Assembly: GCA_902778135.1 (NCBI GenBank)
Contig: CACYWP010000015.1
Location: 1 to 64,000, forward strand
Direction of reading: 5' to 3'
Source of the DNA: an uncultured Coriobacteriaceae bacterium
Lineage (GTDB): Bacteria; Actinomycetota; Coriobacteriia; Coriobacteriales; Atopobiaceae
DNA length: 64,000 nucleotides
Shown: positions 44,285 to 52,985 of the stretch, one piece after another
How positions within the stretch are numbered: the stretch's first letter is position 1
How the letters are laid out: each line of letters starts with the position of its first letter
Notes under the pieces: model-generated
Seen by the model: only the letters and a program-made list of their open reading frames with translations
Databases searched by the model: none
Told to the model about the DNA's origin: nothing
Made by a program: the position numbers and the translations under genes

Positions 44285-44797
44285 TCACTCCCCCATGTCG
44301 GTGAGGCCGTCGTCCTCCACCTGCTCGTCTGACCACAGCATGAAGAGGTCCGTCGAGTTCGCGGCCACGCGGCGAAGCGCGGAACGGAACTCCCACTGGC
44401 GCCTGGCGGACACCTCTCCGCGAGCGACGAGGTCGGCCGCATGGACAACATCCGCCTCGCTCACGACTCGGGAAGTCGAGCCCTCCACCTCGCGCGTGAC
44501 AGCCGCAAGCTGGCGCTGGGACAATGCGAGGGCGGCTTCGGCCTCGCTCGACTCGCGATGGATGCCAACCGTCGAGGTGCTCTCCTGCGCAATCTCGTCC
44601 ATCTGGCGCCGACGCTCGTCGTCGACCGTCACCGGCAGCACCGGCATTCCCCCCAGGGCAGCAGGTCCCACAAGCGCAGCAGCCGCCAGGGCGGCGGCCA
44701 CCTGCGACGACTTCGGCAGGCGAATTCCCTCGACATCGTCCGGCAGGGCATCCGACCGCGTCGACGGTCCGTCCCAGCTCGATCTCCCGTCTCCCAT
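44285..44797 (-). CDS. Single-pass membrane protein of unknown function
   Basis: This 170-residue protein has a hydrophobic segment near residues 31-50 (SQVAAALAAAALVGPAALGG). The rest is acidic and helical and looks like a coiled-coil-prone tail (EAEAALALSQRQLAAVTREVEGS). The N-terminal 30 residues are charged and probably cytosolic. The ATG at 44797 has GAGGG 3-4 nt upstream. An upstream extension is possible but poorly supported. I assign no function. Confidence 0.65.
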   Translation of the reverse strand: MGDGRSSWDGPSTRSDALPDDVEGIRLPKSSQVAAALAAAALVGPAALGGMPVLPVTVDDERRRQMDEIAQESTSTVGIHRESSEAEAALALSQRQLAAVTREVEGSTSRVVSEADVVHAADLVARGEVSARRQWEFRSALRRVAANSTDLFMLWSDEQVEDDGLTDMGE

Positions 44798-44938
44798 GGC
44801 CCTCGCAATCGCACCGCACACCAATGGCACCACCCCCATCATAGGCGAATGGTGGGACGGCAGAACTTGCCGCGACAGCTCAACCGCCCACGTGCGATAC
44901 TGGACAACGGTGCGACGTGACCGGGAACGGAGTGAGCC

Positions 44939-45712
44939 ATGGATGACCGACAGAGCCTGAGACAGACGATCGTGCGCTTCCGCTCGGAAGTCGGACGCGT
45001 TCTGGACGGAACGTTCCTCAACATGCCCGTCCCGCTGGAGCGCCTGTTGGACGCACTCGACTGCGAGCCTGCCATCAGCGCATACATCGGCGAATGCACC
45101 GGCACGCACCTGCCCGAGGACTTCGATGCCGCCCTCGAGGTCGACCGCGTGAGCCGAGCCGCCGATGCGGTGTTCGGCCCCTACCCCACCGACGTGCGTG
45201 CCGCGACCGGCGAGGTCTACCTCATCGTGCAGGAGCTGGCCACCCGCGGTGCCAAGTGCCATGACGACGTCTTCCAGGGCTATGGGTTCGGATCGTCACG
45301 GATGTCGGACATCGCGCGCAACTTCACCGAGGACGTCATGGTGCGCCTGATCGACAACGTCTCGGATCATCTTGCCCAGCGCGCATCGGAGCTGGGCATG
45401 GACGATGAACCGACCGACGGCCAGGCGAAGGCCACGGGAGACACCCCCTCGGACACCGGAGATGCCCCGCTCAAGAGCCTGGACGAGCTGTTGGGACAGC
45501 TGATGAAAGCCATCGCCCAGCTTCCCGGGGACGTGCGGGAGGATGCGACGCTCCAGGCCGAGGCGCTTGCCGACGAGCTGGCCGAGCCCAACCCGAAGCG
45601 CCGCGTGGTGAGCGTCTTGCTGAGGGGGCTACGAATGATGGATGGCGACCGACAGGCCACCGACGCAATCGACCAGCTGGAAGACCGTCTGCGTGACGGG
45701 GGAATCCTGTAG
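44939..45712 (+). CDS. Soluble protein of unknown function
   Basis: I do not recognise this 257-residue protein. It is mainly helical, without signal or membrane segments. The N-terminal 150 residues include LERLLDALDCEPAISAYIGEC and a conserved-looking HDDVFQGYGFGSSRMSDIARNF. An acidic linker of about 30 residues follows. The last 90 residues (LDELLGQLMKAIAQLPGDVRED ... LLRGLRMMDGDRQATDAIDQL) look like a separate helical module. GGAACGGAG precedes the ATG at 44939. It is convergent with the LoaP-like gene at 20 nt. Confidence 0.72.
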   Translation: MDDRQSLRQTIVRFRSEVGRVLDGTFLNMPVPLERLLDALDCEPAISAYIGECTGTHLPEDFDAALEVDRVSRAADAVFGPYPTDVRAATGEVYLIVQELATRGAKCHDDVFQGYGFGSSRMSDIARNFTEDVMVRLIDNVSDHLAQRASELGMDDEPTDGQAKATGDTPSDTGDAPLKSLDELLGQLMKAIAQLPGDVREDATLQAEALADELAEPNPKRRVVSVLLRGLRMMDGDRQATDAIDQLEDRLRDGGIL

Positions 45713-45732
45713 GACGCGGGTTTCCCGCGACC

Positions 45733-46356
45733 CTATTCCCCGCGACGCACGGGAACGCCCAGGGGAAGCAGGACGGAGAAGTCGTCCCCCTCGCCACACA
45801 CGCGCACCGATGCCAGGCGCTTGTGACGGTTGACCTTGGCGACGCGTCGCTCCTGTCCCACGAGCGGGCCCTCGTACACGCGCAGCTTCCCCGCCACGAT
45901 CTCGGCCTCGCTCGTACGGATGACGTGGCTGTCATCCATGCTTGAAGAGAGGAACTCCTGTGCCTCGGTGGCAATCGGCGCATAGCCGCGTCCCACCGCT
46001 CCAGCCATGCGCACGGGAAACGTCAGGCGTTCCAAGGCACGCGACAGGCCCGTAGCGTCCTTGGTTGCCACGACGAAGTAGCCTTTGAACAACTCGACGG
46101 TGCGGACGCTCCACCCCGCGGCAAACTTTCCCCAACGCTCAGCCCGCGGCACGAAGGCGTCTTCGAGCAGGTCGGTGGGCACAATCGCGCGGACACGGTC
46201 GCAGCTGTCCTGTTCGTGGCCCTCGGGGCAGGCGACCAGGTACCAACGCAGGCGCCCACGCGGGCTCCTGCGTCCCAGCGGCAGCGAAGGCGAAGTGCCG
46301 CGCTGTCGTCCCAGCATGTCCGTACGCTGTTCGAGAGCCGTCATGTCGTTCGCCAT
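45733..46356 (-). CDS. NusG-like antitermination factor (LoaP/RfaH type)
   Basis: The 207-residue protein has an NGN domain after a ~35-residue lead: RWYLVACPEGHEQDSCDRVRA, then PRAERWGKFAAGWSVRTVELFKGYFVV, which match NusG paralogues. A C-terminal KOW-like segment follows (IVAGKLRVYEGPLVGQERRVAKVNRHKRLASV). Such specialised NusG proteins suppress termination in particular long operons, often for polysaccharides. It is encoded behind the XRE gene with their reading frames close or overlapping, so they form an operon. Start choice is uncertain: the ATG at 46356 or 46344 could be used. The target operon is not in this window. Confidence 0.82.
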   Translation of the reverse strand: MANDMTALEQRTDMLGRQRGTSPSLPLGRRSPRGRLRWYLVACPEGHEQDSCDRVRAIVPTDLLEDAFVPRAERWGKFAAGWSVRTVELFKGYFVVATKDATGLSRALERLTFPVRMAGAVGRGYAPIATEAQEFLSSSMDDSHVIRTSEAEIVAGKLRVYEGPLVGQERRVAKVNRHKRLASVRVCGEGDDFSVLLPLGVPVRRGE

Positions 46357-46363
46357 CCCCTCG

Positions 46364-46600
46364 CTAGCTCGCATCCTGCACAAGCTGAAACTCCGGTATG
46401 TTTGTTAGACAAACCTCCACCGGCACAAGAGAGTCGAAGTCGCATCCCAACAGGTTGCAGAGGGTCTGCGCCTGATCGATGCCCAGCAGGTCCGGACGGC
46501 GCTCGTAGCGAGCATAGGTCTGCCTGGATATGCCGAGATAGCCAGCCAGCTGCTCCTGGCTGATGCCCCGTTGCTTGCGCAGTTCCCGTAACGTCAGCAT
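46364..46600 (-). CDS. Small XRE-family repressor
   Basis: This 78-residue protein is an HTH_3 domain (LRELRKQRGISQEQLAGYLGISRQTYARYERRPDLL) with a short tail. AAGGGAG precedes the ATG at 46600. It is divergent from the XRE-S24 gene and upstream of the LoaP-like gene in one transcription unit. A TGTCA-AGA-TGACA dyad overlapping its -35 suggests autoregulation. Confidence 0.9.
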   Translation of the reverse strand: MLTLRELRKQRGISQEQLAGYLGISRQTYARYERRPDLLGIDQAQTLCNLLGCDFDSLVPVEVCLTNIPEFQLVQDAS

Positions 46601-46645
46601 GCAACTCCCTTCTTTGGTCTGATGTTATTTATTCAAACACGCTCA

Positions 46646-46658
46646 TGTCAAGATGACA
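46646..46658 (-). promoter_or_regulatory. Promoter -35 with operator dyad for the XRE gene
   Basis: TGTCA (46646-46650) and TGACA (46654-46658) form a perfect 5-bp dyad with a 3-nt spacer. TGTCAA read on the minus strand is TTGACA, a consensus -35 about 45 nt before the start at 46600. The -10 (ATAACA-like) is weak. Confidence 0.5.
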
Positions 46659-46823
46659 AAGGTAATCGATACGTGAGGCTGTATCACACAAGTCACGGAA
46701 TATGGCATATGTGACGGCAGTCATAGGTCGTCTTGTCATGTGCCTCATACGACATGGCGTCCATCGCCCTCTCGGCCAGCCGCAGCGCGGAAGCCAATCA
46801 TTTCTTTGTTGATACTTGTACGT

Positions 46824-46852
46824 TTGAAATGTTTGCGCAGACGTCATAGACT
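46824..46852 (+). promoter_or_regulatory. Promoter of the first XRE-S24 gene
   Basis: TTGAAA (46824-46829), a 17-nt spacer and TAGACT (46847-46852) lie 26 nt before the start at 46878. The same -10 hexamer occurs before the second XRE-S24 gene. Confidence 0.65.
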
Positions 46853-46877
46853 TACAGAGATTCCGATAGGAGATAGC

Positions 46878-47540
46878 ATGGACATCGCCGCCAACATCAG
46901 GCATTACCGGCATGCCTTGAGCCTGACCCAAGACGACCTGGCAGTCCGCATTGGCGTTGCACGCTCCACCATCGCGCAATGGGAGACCGGCCGCACCGAG
47001 CCCCGATTGGGCGCCCTCATGCGCGTATCCCTCGCCCTGGGGATCACCGTTTCAGCCTTGCTCGAGGACCATGTGTCCCACGACAGGCAGTCCACCGACG
47101 CCTCCGATTGGGTTCGGATGGCCAACGGACGGCGGCCGGAGACCGGTCGGGACGACAAGACCACCTACCCTCCTCCCCCACCTGCCACATCCATTCCCGC
47201 GATGGTCGAGCATCCCGATGCGCGGGCATTGGCAATCGACGGTCGCAGCATCAATCCCGAGGCGCCGTGCGAAGTCGTGGTCCTCTTCGATCCCGGTCTC
47301 CTACCCGCTGCCGGAATGCTTGCCTTGGTGCAGGGAGTCGGTGGGCTCACCGTCATGCGACGCGTCCCCATGGGCAGCCACCCCACGGGAAGTCGGCCGG
47401 CGCGGGTGCACCCCCGGCAAGTCCTTGGCACCGTCCTCCGGGTTCAGGTCGCGCAGGCCGTTGGCCAGCCGGCTGGCACCGCTGCCGCATGCGGAACGCC
47501 GTTGCGCCCTACCTGCGACAACAGCCAGAATGACTGTTAA
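46878..47540 (+). CDS. XRE-family regulator with S24-like domain (first copy)
   Basis: The 220-residue protein has an N-terminal HTH (IRHYRHALSLTQDDLAVRIGVARSTIAQWETGRTEPRLG) and, after a proline-rich linker at about 95-110, a LexA-like S24 domain with AIDGRSINPEAPCEVVVLFDP. In cleavable S24 proteins the serine and a downstream lysine are catalytic; here the Ser is present in GRSI but an Arg (TVMRRV) takes the expected lysine place. It may act as a non-cleaving sensor-repressor. AGGAG precedes the ATG at 46878. A second copy follows at 47617. Confidence 0.85.
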   Translation: MDIAANIRHYRHALSLTQDDLAVRIGVARSTIAQWETGRTEPRLGALMRVSLALGITVSALLEDHVSHDRQSTDASDWVRMANGRRPETGRDDKTTYPPPPPATSIPAMVEHPDARALAIDGRSINPEAPCEVVVLFDPGLLPAAGMLALVQGVGGLTVMRRVPMGSHPTGSRPARVHPRQVLGTVLRVQVAQAVGQPAGTAAACGTPLRPTCDNSQNDC

Positions 47541-47547
47541 ACAAACA

Positions 47548-47576
47548 TTGTCACGTCCGATAACGCACCTTAGACT
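47548..47576 (+). promoter_or_regulatory. Promoter of the second XRE-S24 gene
   Basis: TTGTCA (47548-47553), a 17-nt spacer and TAGACT (47571-47576) lie 40 nt before the start at 47617. Its -10 is identical to that of the first copy. Confidence 0.65.
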
Positions 47577-47616
47577 AGATTTGACCCGACGGGCTGGGCG
47601 ACAGAAGTAGGTCTTC

Positions 47617-48237
47617 ATGGGTGTTGCGGAAAACATCAGGCGTCTGCGCAACGAGTCAGAGATGACCCAGGAGCAGCTTGCCGAGCGGATTGGCGTCGCG
47701 CGGTCGACCGTGGCCCAATGGGAGCGTGGGTGGACCAAGCCCCGCATGGGCATGGTCTCGCGCCTGGCCGCAGCCTTTGGCACAACCCCCTCCGCCATCG
47801 TGGCAGAACCCGGTGCGAGCCACGATGACGCCTTCGTGGGGCCAGCGATCCTGACGCTGCACAGCATCGCGGACGCAGGCTCCGACGTGACCGGAGCAAC
47901 CCAGGAGGCCGCCCGCAAGACGGAGGTGCCCATATCGCTGCTCGTGCGTCACCCTCACGCCCGCGCGGTGCTGATGGAGGGGGACGCCATGGACCGCATG
48001 TGTCCCCCAGGCATGGTGGTCGTGTTCGACCCCGACCTCGAGCCCACGAATGGCAGGATTGCCGTGGTGGAGACCAGCGGCCAGATCGTCATCCGCCGAC
48101 TCTTTCGCGGAAACGGGACGATGCTGCTGGTCGCCGACAGCCACCAGGCGCATGACGACATCGTGCTGGCCGGTGGTGACGACGCTCGTCTTTTGGGCAC
48201 GGTCATCTGGGTCCAGTGCCCCAAGGAGCTGGCCTAG
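47617..48237 (+). CDS. XRE-family regulator with S24-like domain (second copy)
   Basis: This 206-residue protein is a paralogue of the one at 46878. Its HTH is IRRLRNESEMTQEQLAERIGVARSTVAQWERGWTKPRMG. The S24-like domain has VLMEGDAMDRMCPPGMVVVFDP, where Ala replaces the catalytic serine, and IVIRRLF, where Arg stands for lysine. It should therefore not self-cleave and probably responds to a bound ligand or partner. AGTAGG lies 6 nt before the ATG. Two tandem paralogues of different active-site state suggest divided roles. Confidence 0.87.
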   Translation: MGVAENIRRLRNESEMTQEQLAERIGVARSTVAQWERGWTKPRMGMVSRLAAAFGTTPSAIVAEPGASHDDAFVGPAILTLHSIADAGSDVTGATQEAARKTEVPISLLVRHPHARAVLMEGDAMDRMCPPGMVVVFDPDLEPTNGRIAVVETSGQIVIRRLFRGNGTMLLVADSHQAHDDIVLAGGDDARLLGTVIWVQCPKELA

Positions 48238-48422
48238 CGCAGTCCCTAACTTCTTCCAGCTGAAAAATCAAGACCAAATCTGCTGACATTCCGTCTTTTT
48301 TAGGTAAATAGTTGTGTAACTAACGCGTGAGTCGACCACGCCCCATCGGCAAAAGGTATCCTGACAGTTGCATTCTAACTGGCAGTGTGGTTTGGTCTCA
48401 GACGATTCGGGGAGTCCGGCAC

Positions 48423-48995
48423 ATGAAACAACTGGAAGACAAGATCCTACGCGAAGGCGTGGTCCTTCCCGGTGACATCCTGAAGGTTGGCAGCTTCCTC
48501 AACCAGAACATCGACACGACCCTGCTTGCCGACATGGGCAGCGAGATAGCGCGCCTCTTCGACGGCCAGGGAGTGACCAAGATCGTGACCATAGAGGCCA
48601 GTGGCATCGCAATCGCGGCAGCTGCGGGCATCGCCATGGGCGTGCCCGTTTTGTTTGCCAAGAAGCACAAGAGCAGCAACGTCGATGGCAGCGTCTATTC
48701 GACCGTCGTCCACTCCTTCACCCACAACGAGGACTACAACGTGGTGGTCAGCAGGGACTACCTGTCGGCTGACGACCATGTCCTGCTCGTGGACGACTTC
48801 CTGGCCAACGGAAAGGCGCTGGAGGGCCTGATCGACCTCGTCGACCAAGCCGGCGCCACCCTTACGGGCGTGGCCATCGCAATCGAGAAGTGCTTCACCG
48901 GCGCCGGCGACCGCATGCGCGGGCAGGGCGTGCGCATCGAGTCGTTGGCGGCAATAGAGGCTATGTCGGAGGACGGAATCGTCTTCCGTTCGTAG
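48423..48995 (+). CDS. xpt: Xanthine phosphoribosyltransferase
   Basis: This 190-residue enzyme converts xanthine and PRPP to XMP in purine salvage. It has the N-terminal MKQLEDKILREGVVLPGDILKV of the family, the PRPP-binding loop HVLLVDDFLANGKAL near residue 120, and ATEASGIAIAAAAG-like TIEASGIAIAAA. The length matches Xpt of Bacillus. GGGGAG is 8 nt before the ATG at 48423. It heads an operon with the BMP lipoprotein and ABC transporter. The 185-nt leader has a small dyad (TAGTT-GTGT-AACTA) but no purine riboswitch core. Confidence 0.96.
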   Translation: MKQLEDKILREGVVLPGDILKVGSFLNQNIDTTLLADMGSEIARLFDGQGVTKIVTIEASGIAIAAAAGIAMGVPVLFAKKHKSSNVDGSVYSTVVHSFTHNEDYNVVVSRDYLSADDHVLLVDDFLANGKALEGLIDLVDQAGATLTGVAIAIEKCFTGAGDRMRGQGVRIESLAAIEAMSEDGIVFRS

Positions 48996-49036
48996 ATAGT
49001 GCTTTTTGCAACTGTTCCTAAAGTGAAAGGGAGAGC

Positions 49037-50278
49037 ATGAAGAGTCTTGAGCACATGAACGTGAACCGTCGTCAGTTCGTCACCATGGGCGTGGGCAGCG
49101 TCGCGGCGCTGGCCCTGGCTGCTTGCGGTGGCTCCAGCGAGGGCGGTTCTGCCGACGATGCCGCTGGCATCAAGGTCGGTCTCATCTGCCTGCACGACGA
49201 GAACTCCACCTATGACCTCAACTTCATCAATGGCTTCAAGGAGGCCATGGAGACCCTGGGCGTTGCCGAGGGCGACTACATGATCAAGACCAACATCCCC
49301 GAGGGCCAGGAGTGCTACGACGCGGCCGCCGAGTTCGCCGACGCCGGCTGCAAGCTCATCTTTGCCGACTCCTTCGGCCACGAGGACTACATGATCCAGG
49401 CCGCCAAGGAGTTCCCCGAGGTCCACTTCTGCCATGCCACCGGCACCAAGGCGCACACCGAGGGCCTGGACAACTACCACAACGCCTTCGCCTCCATCTA
49501 CGAGGGCCGCTATCTCGCCGGCGTGGCTGCTGGCATGAAGCTGCAGGAGCTCGCCGACGCAGGCAAGCTCAAGGGCGACGCCCCCAAGATGGGCTACGTC
49601 GGCGCCTACACCTATGCCGAGGTCGTCAGCGGCTACACCTCCTTCTTCCTGGGCGCCAAGTCCATCGTGCCCGACGTGACCATGGACGTCACCTTCACGG
49701 GCTCCTGGTATGACGAGACCGCCGAGAAGGAGGGCGCCAACAAGCTCATCGAGGGTGGCTGCGACCTCATCTCGCAGCATGCCGACTCCATGGGCGCCCC
49801 CACCGCCTGCGAGACCGCCGGCGTGCCCGACGTCTCCTACAACGGCTCCACCGTCGACGCCTGCCCCAACACCTTCATCGTGTCCAGCCGCATCAACTGG
49901 GCCCCGTACTATGAGTACGCGTACAACCAGGTCGCGGCCGGCGAGGCCATCGACGCCGACTGGACCGGCACCCTGGCCACCGACTCCGTGCAGCTGACCG
50001 AGGTCAACGAGGCTGCCGCCGCCGCGGGCACCCAGGAGAAGATCGACGAGGTCAAGGCCGGCCTCGAGGACGGCACCATCCACGTCTTCGACACCGCCAA
50101 CTTCACGGTCGACGGCAAGGCCCTCGACTCCTACGAGGCCGACGTGGACACCGACGCCGACTACACCCCCGACACCGAGGTCATCGCCGACGGCTACTTC
50201 CACGAGTCCGAGTTCCGCAGCGCCCCGTACTTCGACCTGCGCATCGACGGCATCAAGCTGCTCGACGAGCAGTACTAG
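49037..50278 (+). CDS. BMP-family nucleoside-binding lipoprotein (ABC transporter)
   Basis: The 413-residue substrate-binding protein has a twin-arginine-like signal (NRRQFVTMGVGSVAALALAAC) with lipobox, so it is membrane-anchored outside. The BMP/PBP1 fold follows: IKVGLICLHDENSTYDLNFINGF, GCKLIFADSFGHEDYMIQAAKEFP, and GTKAHTEGLDNYHNAFASIYEGRYLAG. BMP proteins bind purine nucleosides such as guanosine. AAGGGAG precedes the ATG at 49037. It follows xpt by 41 nt and precedes ABC genes; a terminator-like hairpin lies between, which should give more binding protein than transporter. Confidence 0.94.
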   Translation: MKSLEHMNVNRRQFVTMGVGSVAALALAACGGSSEGGSADDAAGIKVGLICLHDENSTYDLNFINGFKEAMETLGVAEGDYMIKTNIPEGQECYDAAAEFADAGCKLIFADSFGHEDYMIQAAKEFPEVHFCHATGTKAHTEGLDNYHNAFASIYEGRYLAGVAAGMKLQELADAGKLKGDAPKMGYVGAYTYAEVVSGYTSFFLGAKSIVPDVTMDVTFTGSWYDETAEKEGANKLIEGGCDLISQHADSMGAPTACETAGVPDVSYNGSTVDACPNTFIVSSRINWAPYYEYAYNQVAAGEAIDADWTGTLATDSVQLTEVNEAAAAAGTQEKIDEVKAGLEDGTIHVFDTANFTVDGKALDSYEADVDTDADYTPDTEVIADGYFHESEFRSAPYFDLRIDGIKLLDEQY

Positions 50279-50293
50279 GATCTACCGTACGAG

Positions 50294-50329
50294 AGGGACG
50301 GCTTTCCACGAGGGAAGCCGTCCCTTTTC
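50294..50329 (+). terminator. Intra-operon terminator after the BMP gene
   Basis: A perfect 11-bp stem (50294-50304 with 50315-50325) with a 10-nt loop is followed by TTTTCTTATT. It probably limits read-through into the ABC genes. Confidence 0.85.
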
Positions 50330-50376
50330 TTATTCCGACGCCTCAGACGATTGGCATGGGGGCGGAAAGGGGACCT

Positions 50377-51909
50377 GTGGCAGACAAACAGCTGGCCGTG
50401 CGCATGCGGCACATCTCAAAGTCGTTCGGGCAGGTGCAAGCCAACGAAGACGTGAGCCTCGACATCTACCGTGGCGAGATCCTTGCCCTCCTGGGCGAGA
50501 ACGGCAGCGGCAAGACGACGCTCATGAACATGCTGAGCGGCATCTACTTCCCTGACAGCGGATCGATCGAGATCGATGGCAGGCAGGTGGTCATCAGCTC
50601 GCCCAAGGTGGCGTTCGACCACGGCATCGGCATGATCCACCAGCACTTCAAGCTGGTGAACGTCTTCACCGCGGCGGAGAACATCGTGCTTGGCCTGAAG
50701 GGACAGGGCAGGTTCGACCTGCAGGCTGCCTCCGAGCGCATTCGCCAGATCTGCGACACGTACGGCTTCGACGTGGACCCCAACCAGAAGGTCTACGACA
50801 TGTCGGTCTCGCAGAAGCAGACCGTCGAGATCGTGAAGCTCCTCTACCGTGGTGCCGAGATCCTCATTCTCGACGAGCCCACCGCCGTACTGACCCCGCA
50901 GGAGACCGACAAGCTCTTCGCGGTGCTGCGCAACATGCGCGATGACGGCAAGGCGATCATCATCATCACGCACAAGCTGCATGAGGTGCAGGACATCTCA
51001 GACCGCGTGGTGGTGCTGCGCAAGGGCAACTACGTGGGCGAGATGGTGACGGCAGAGTCCACCACCGAGGAGATGACCACCATGATGGTCGGCCATCAGG
51101 TGACGCTCAACATCGACCGCCCGCGGCCGGTCAACCCCAAGCGCCGCGTGCGCGTCCACGGCCTGACAGTACGCAACAGCGAGGGCGTCCTCAAACTCGA
51201 CAACGTCTCGTTCTCGCTCTACTCCGGCGAGATCCTCGGCGTGGCGGGCATCTCGGGCAGCGGCCAGAAGGAGCTGCTCGAGGCCATCGCCGGCCTCCAG
51301 AAGGTCGAGATCGGCTCTATCGAGTATGTCAAGGATGACGGAGACATCGACCAGCTCATCGGCAAGGACCCCCTGGAGATCGCCTCGCTCGGCGTGGCGC
51401 TCTCCTTCGTGCCGGAGGACCGCCTGGGCATGGGACTGGTCGCCAGCATGGACCTGACGGACAACATGATGCTGCGCTCCTTCCGCGAGGGGCCCTCCCC
51501 CTTCACCGACCGCAAGGGTCCGAAGGAGCTGGCCGAGAAGGTCGTCGACGAGCTCGAGGTCAACACCAGCGGCATCGACACGCCCGTCCGTCGCCTCTCA
51601 GGCGGCAACGTGCAGAAGGTCCTCGTCGGCCGCGAGATCTCGTCGAACCCGACGGTCCTGCTCACGGCCTATGCCGTGCGTGGCCTCGACGTCAACTCGT
51701 CGTACATGATCTACGACCTCATCAACAAGCAGAAGGCGGCAGGCACCGCGGTGCTGTTCGTGGGCGAGGACCTCGACGTGCTGCTCGAGCTCTGCGACCG
51801 CATCCTGGTGCTGTGCGGCGGCAAGGTCTCCGGCATCGTGGACGGACGCTACACCAGCAAGAACGAGGTCGGCATGCTCATGACCAAACTGGGAGGTGAG
51901 GCCCGGTGA
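50377..51909 (+). CDS. Nucleoside ABC transporter, ATP-binding protein
   Basis: The 510-residue protein has two ABC domains in tandem. The first is complete: Walker A GENGSGKTTL near residue 42, signature near the MSVSQKQTVEIVKLL segment, Walker B ILILDEPTAVLTPQE. The second, after about residue 255, is degenerate: SGSGQKELLEAIAG for Walker A and LLTAYAVRGLDV for Walker B. This is typical of sugar/nucleoside (RbsA/YufO) importers. I chose the GTG at 50377 with AAAGGGG upstream over the ATG at 50356. Its stop overlaps the start of the next permease gene (GTGA). Confidence 0.94.
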   Translation: MADKQLAVRMRHISKSFGQVQANEDVSLDIYRGEILALLGENGSGKTTLMNMLSGIYFPDSGSIEIDGRQVVISSPKVAFDHGIGMIHQHFKLVNVFTAAENIVLGLKGQGRFDLQAASERIRQICDTYGFDVDPNQKVYDMSVSQKQTVEIVKLLYRGAEILILDEPTAVLTPQETDKLFAVLRNMRDDGKAIIIITHKLHEVQDISDRVVVLRKGNYVGEMVTAESTTEEMTTMMVGHQVTLNIDRPRPVNPKRRVRVHGLTVRNSEGVLKLDNVSFSLYSGEILGVAGISGSGQKELLEAIAGLQKVEIGSIEYVKDDGDIDQLIGKDPLEIASLGVALSFVPEDRLGMGLVASMDLTDNMMLRSFREGPSPFTDRKGPKELAEKVVDELEVNTSGIDTPVRRLSGGNVQKVLVGREISSNPTVLLTAYAVRGLDVNSSYMIYDLINKQKAAGTAVLFVGEDLDVLLELCDRILVLCGGKVSGIVDGRYTSKNEVGMLMTKLGGEAR

Positions 51910-52985
51910 TACACATCACCAAACGCAAGGAGCTGGCACCACAGCAGATGCTGGCCATACGCCTGGGCGCAATCGTGGCGGCGCTGGTCGTGTGCGGCGT
52001 CATCACTGCCATGGTGACGGGCCTCAACCCCATCAGCGTCTATGGCGCCATGCTCAACGGAGCCTTCGGTTCGCAGCGCAAGATCTGGATCCTGCTGCAG
52101 GAGACGGCCATCCTGCTCTGCGTGTCGCTGGCCCTCACGCCGGCGTTTCGCATGAAGTTCTGGAACCTGGGCGGTGAGGGGCAGATTCTCGTGGGCGGCC
52201 TTGCGGCGGCCGCCGTCATGCTCGTCATGGGTGGTCGCCTGCCCAATGCGCTGGTCATCCTGCTCGAGATCGTCGCGGCGCTCGCCGCCGGCGCCGTGTG
52301 GGCGCTGATTCCCGCCGTCTTCAAGGCGCGTTGGAACACCAACGAGACCCTGTTCACGCTCATGATGAACTACGTGGCCACCCAGCTCGTGGCGTATTAC
52401 GTCATCAAATGGGAGGTCCCCAAGGGCTCGGGCAAGATCGGCATCATCAACCAGAGCACCGAGATCGGCTGGCTCCCGCAGATTGCCGGTTACAAGTACC
52501 TGCTGAACATCATCGTGGTGGCGCTGCTGACGGTCGGCATGTATGCCTACCTCAAGTACAGCAAGCATGGCTATGAGATCTCCGTCGTCGGCGAGAGCAC
52601 AAACACCGCCCGTTACGTGGGCATCAAGGTCGAGCGCGTCATCATCCGCACGCTCGTGCTCTCGGGTGCCATCTGCGGCCTCGCAGGGCTGCTGCTTGTG
52701 GCCGGAACCGACCACACCATCACCACGACCATTGCCGGCGGCCGAGGTTTCACCGCCGTCATGGTTGCGTGGCTGGCCAAGTTCAACCCGGCCGTCATGG
52801 TTGCGTCAAGCGCACTGCTCGAGTTCATGGGACGGGGTGCCGGCGAAATCTCCACGGCATACGGCCTCAACCACAGCTTCGGCGACATCCTCACCGGCAT
52901 CATCCTGTTCTTCATCATCGGCAGCGAGTTCTTCATCACCTACAAGGTCAACTTCCAGAAGAAGGGGGGCGAGCGCGATGTTTAG
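51906..52985 (+). CDS. Nucleoside ABC transporter permease 1
   Basis: This 359-residue permease (YufP-like) has 8-10 hydrophobic segments and the family sequence MKFWNLGGEGQILVGGLAAAAV plus FKARWNTNETLFTLMMNYVA. The C-terminal half has RYVGIKVERVIIRTLVLSGAICGLAG, which faces the ATPase. The GTG at 51906 overlaps the ATPase stop. The following permease starts 8 nt before its end. It is predicted to form the channel with the second permease for purine nucleoside uptake. Confidence 0.94.
   Translation: MIHITKRKELAPQQMLAIRLGAIVAALVVCGVITAMVTGLNPISVYGAMLNGAFGSQRKIWILLQETAILLCVSLALTPAFRMKFWNLGGEGQILVGGLAAAAVMLVMGGRLPNALVILLEIVAALAAGAVWALIPAVFKARWNTNETLFTLMMNYVATQLVAYYVIKWEVPKGSGKIGIINQSTEIGWLPQIAGYKYLLNIIVVALLTVGMYAYLKYSKHGYEISVVGESTNTARYVGIKVERVIIRTLVLSGAICGLAGLLLVAGTDHTITTTIAGGRGFTAVMVAWLAKFNPAVMVASSALLEFMGRGAGEISTAYGLNHSFGDILTGIILFFIIGSEFFITYKVNFQKKGGERDV

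Noticed and set aside
48238..48422. Purine riboswitch upstream of xpt
   Set aside because: The conserved core (TATA, GTTTCTACC, GACTAT-type segments) is absent. Only small dyads are visible.
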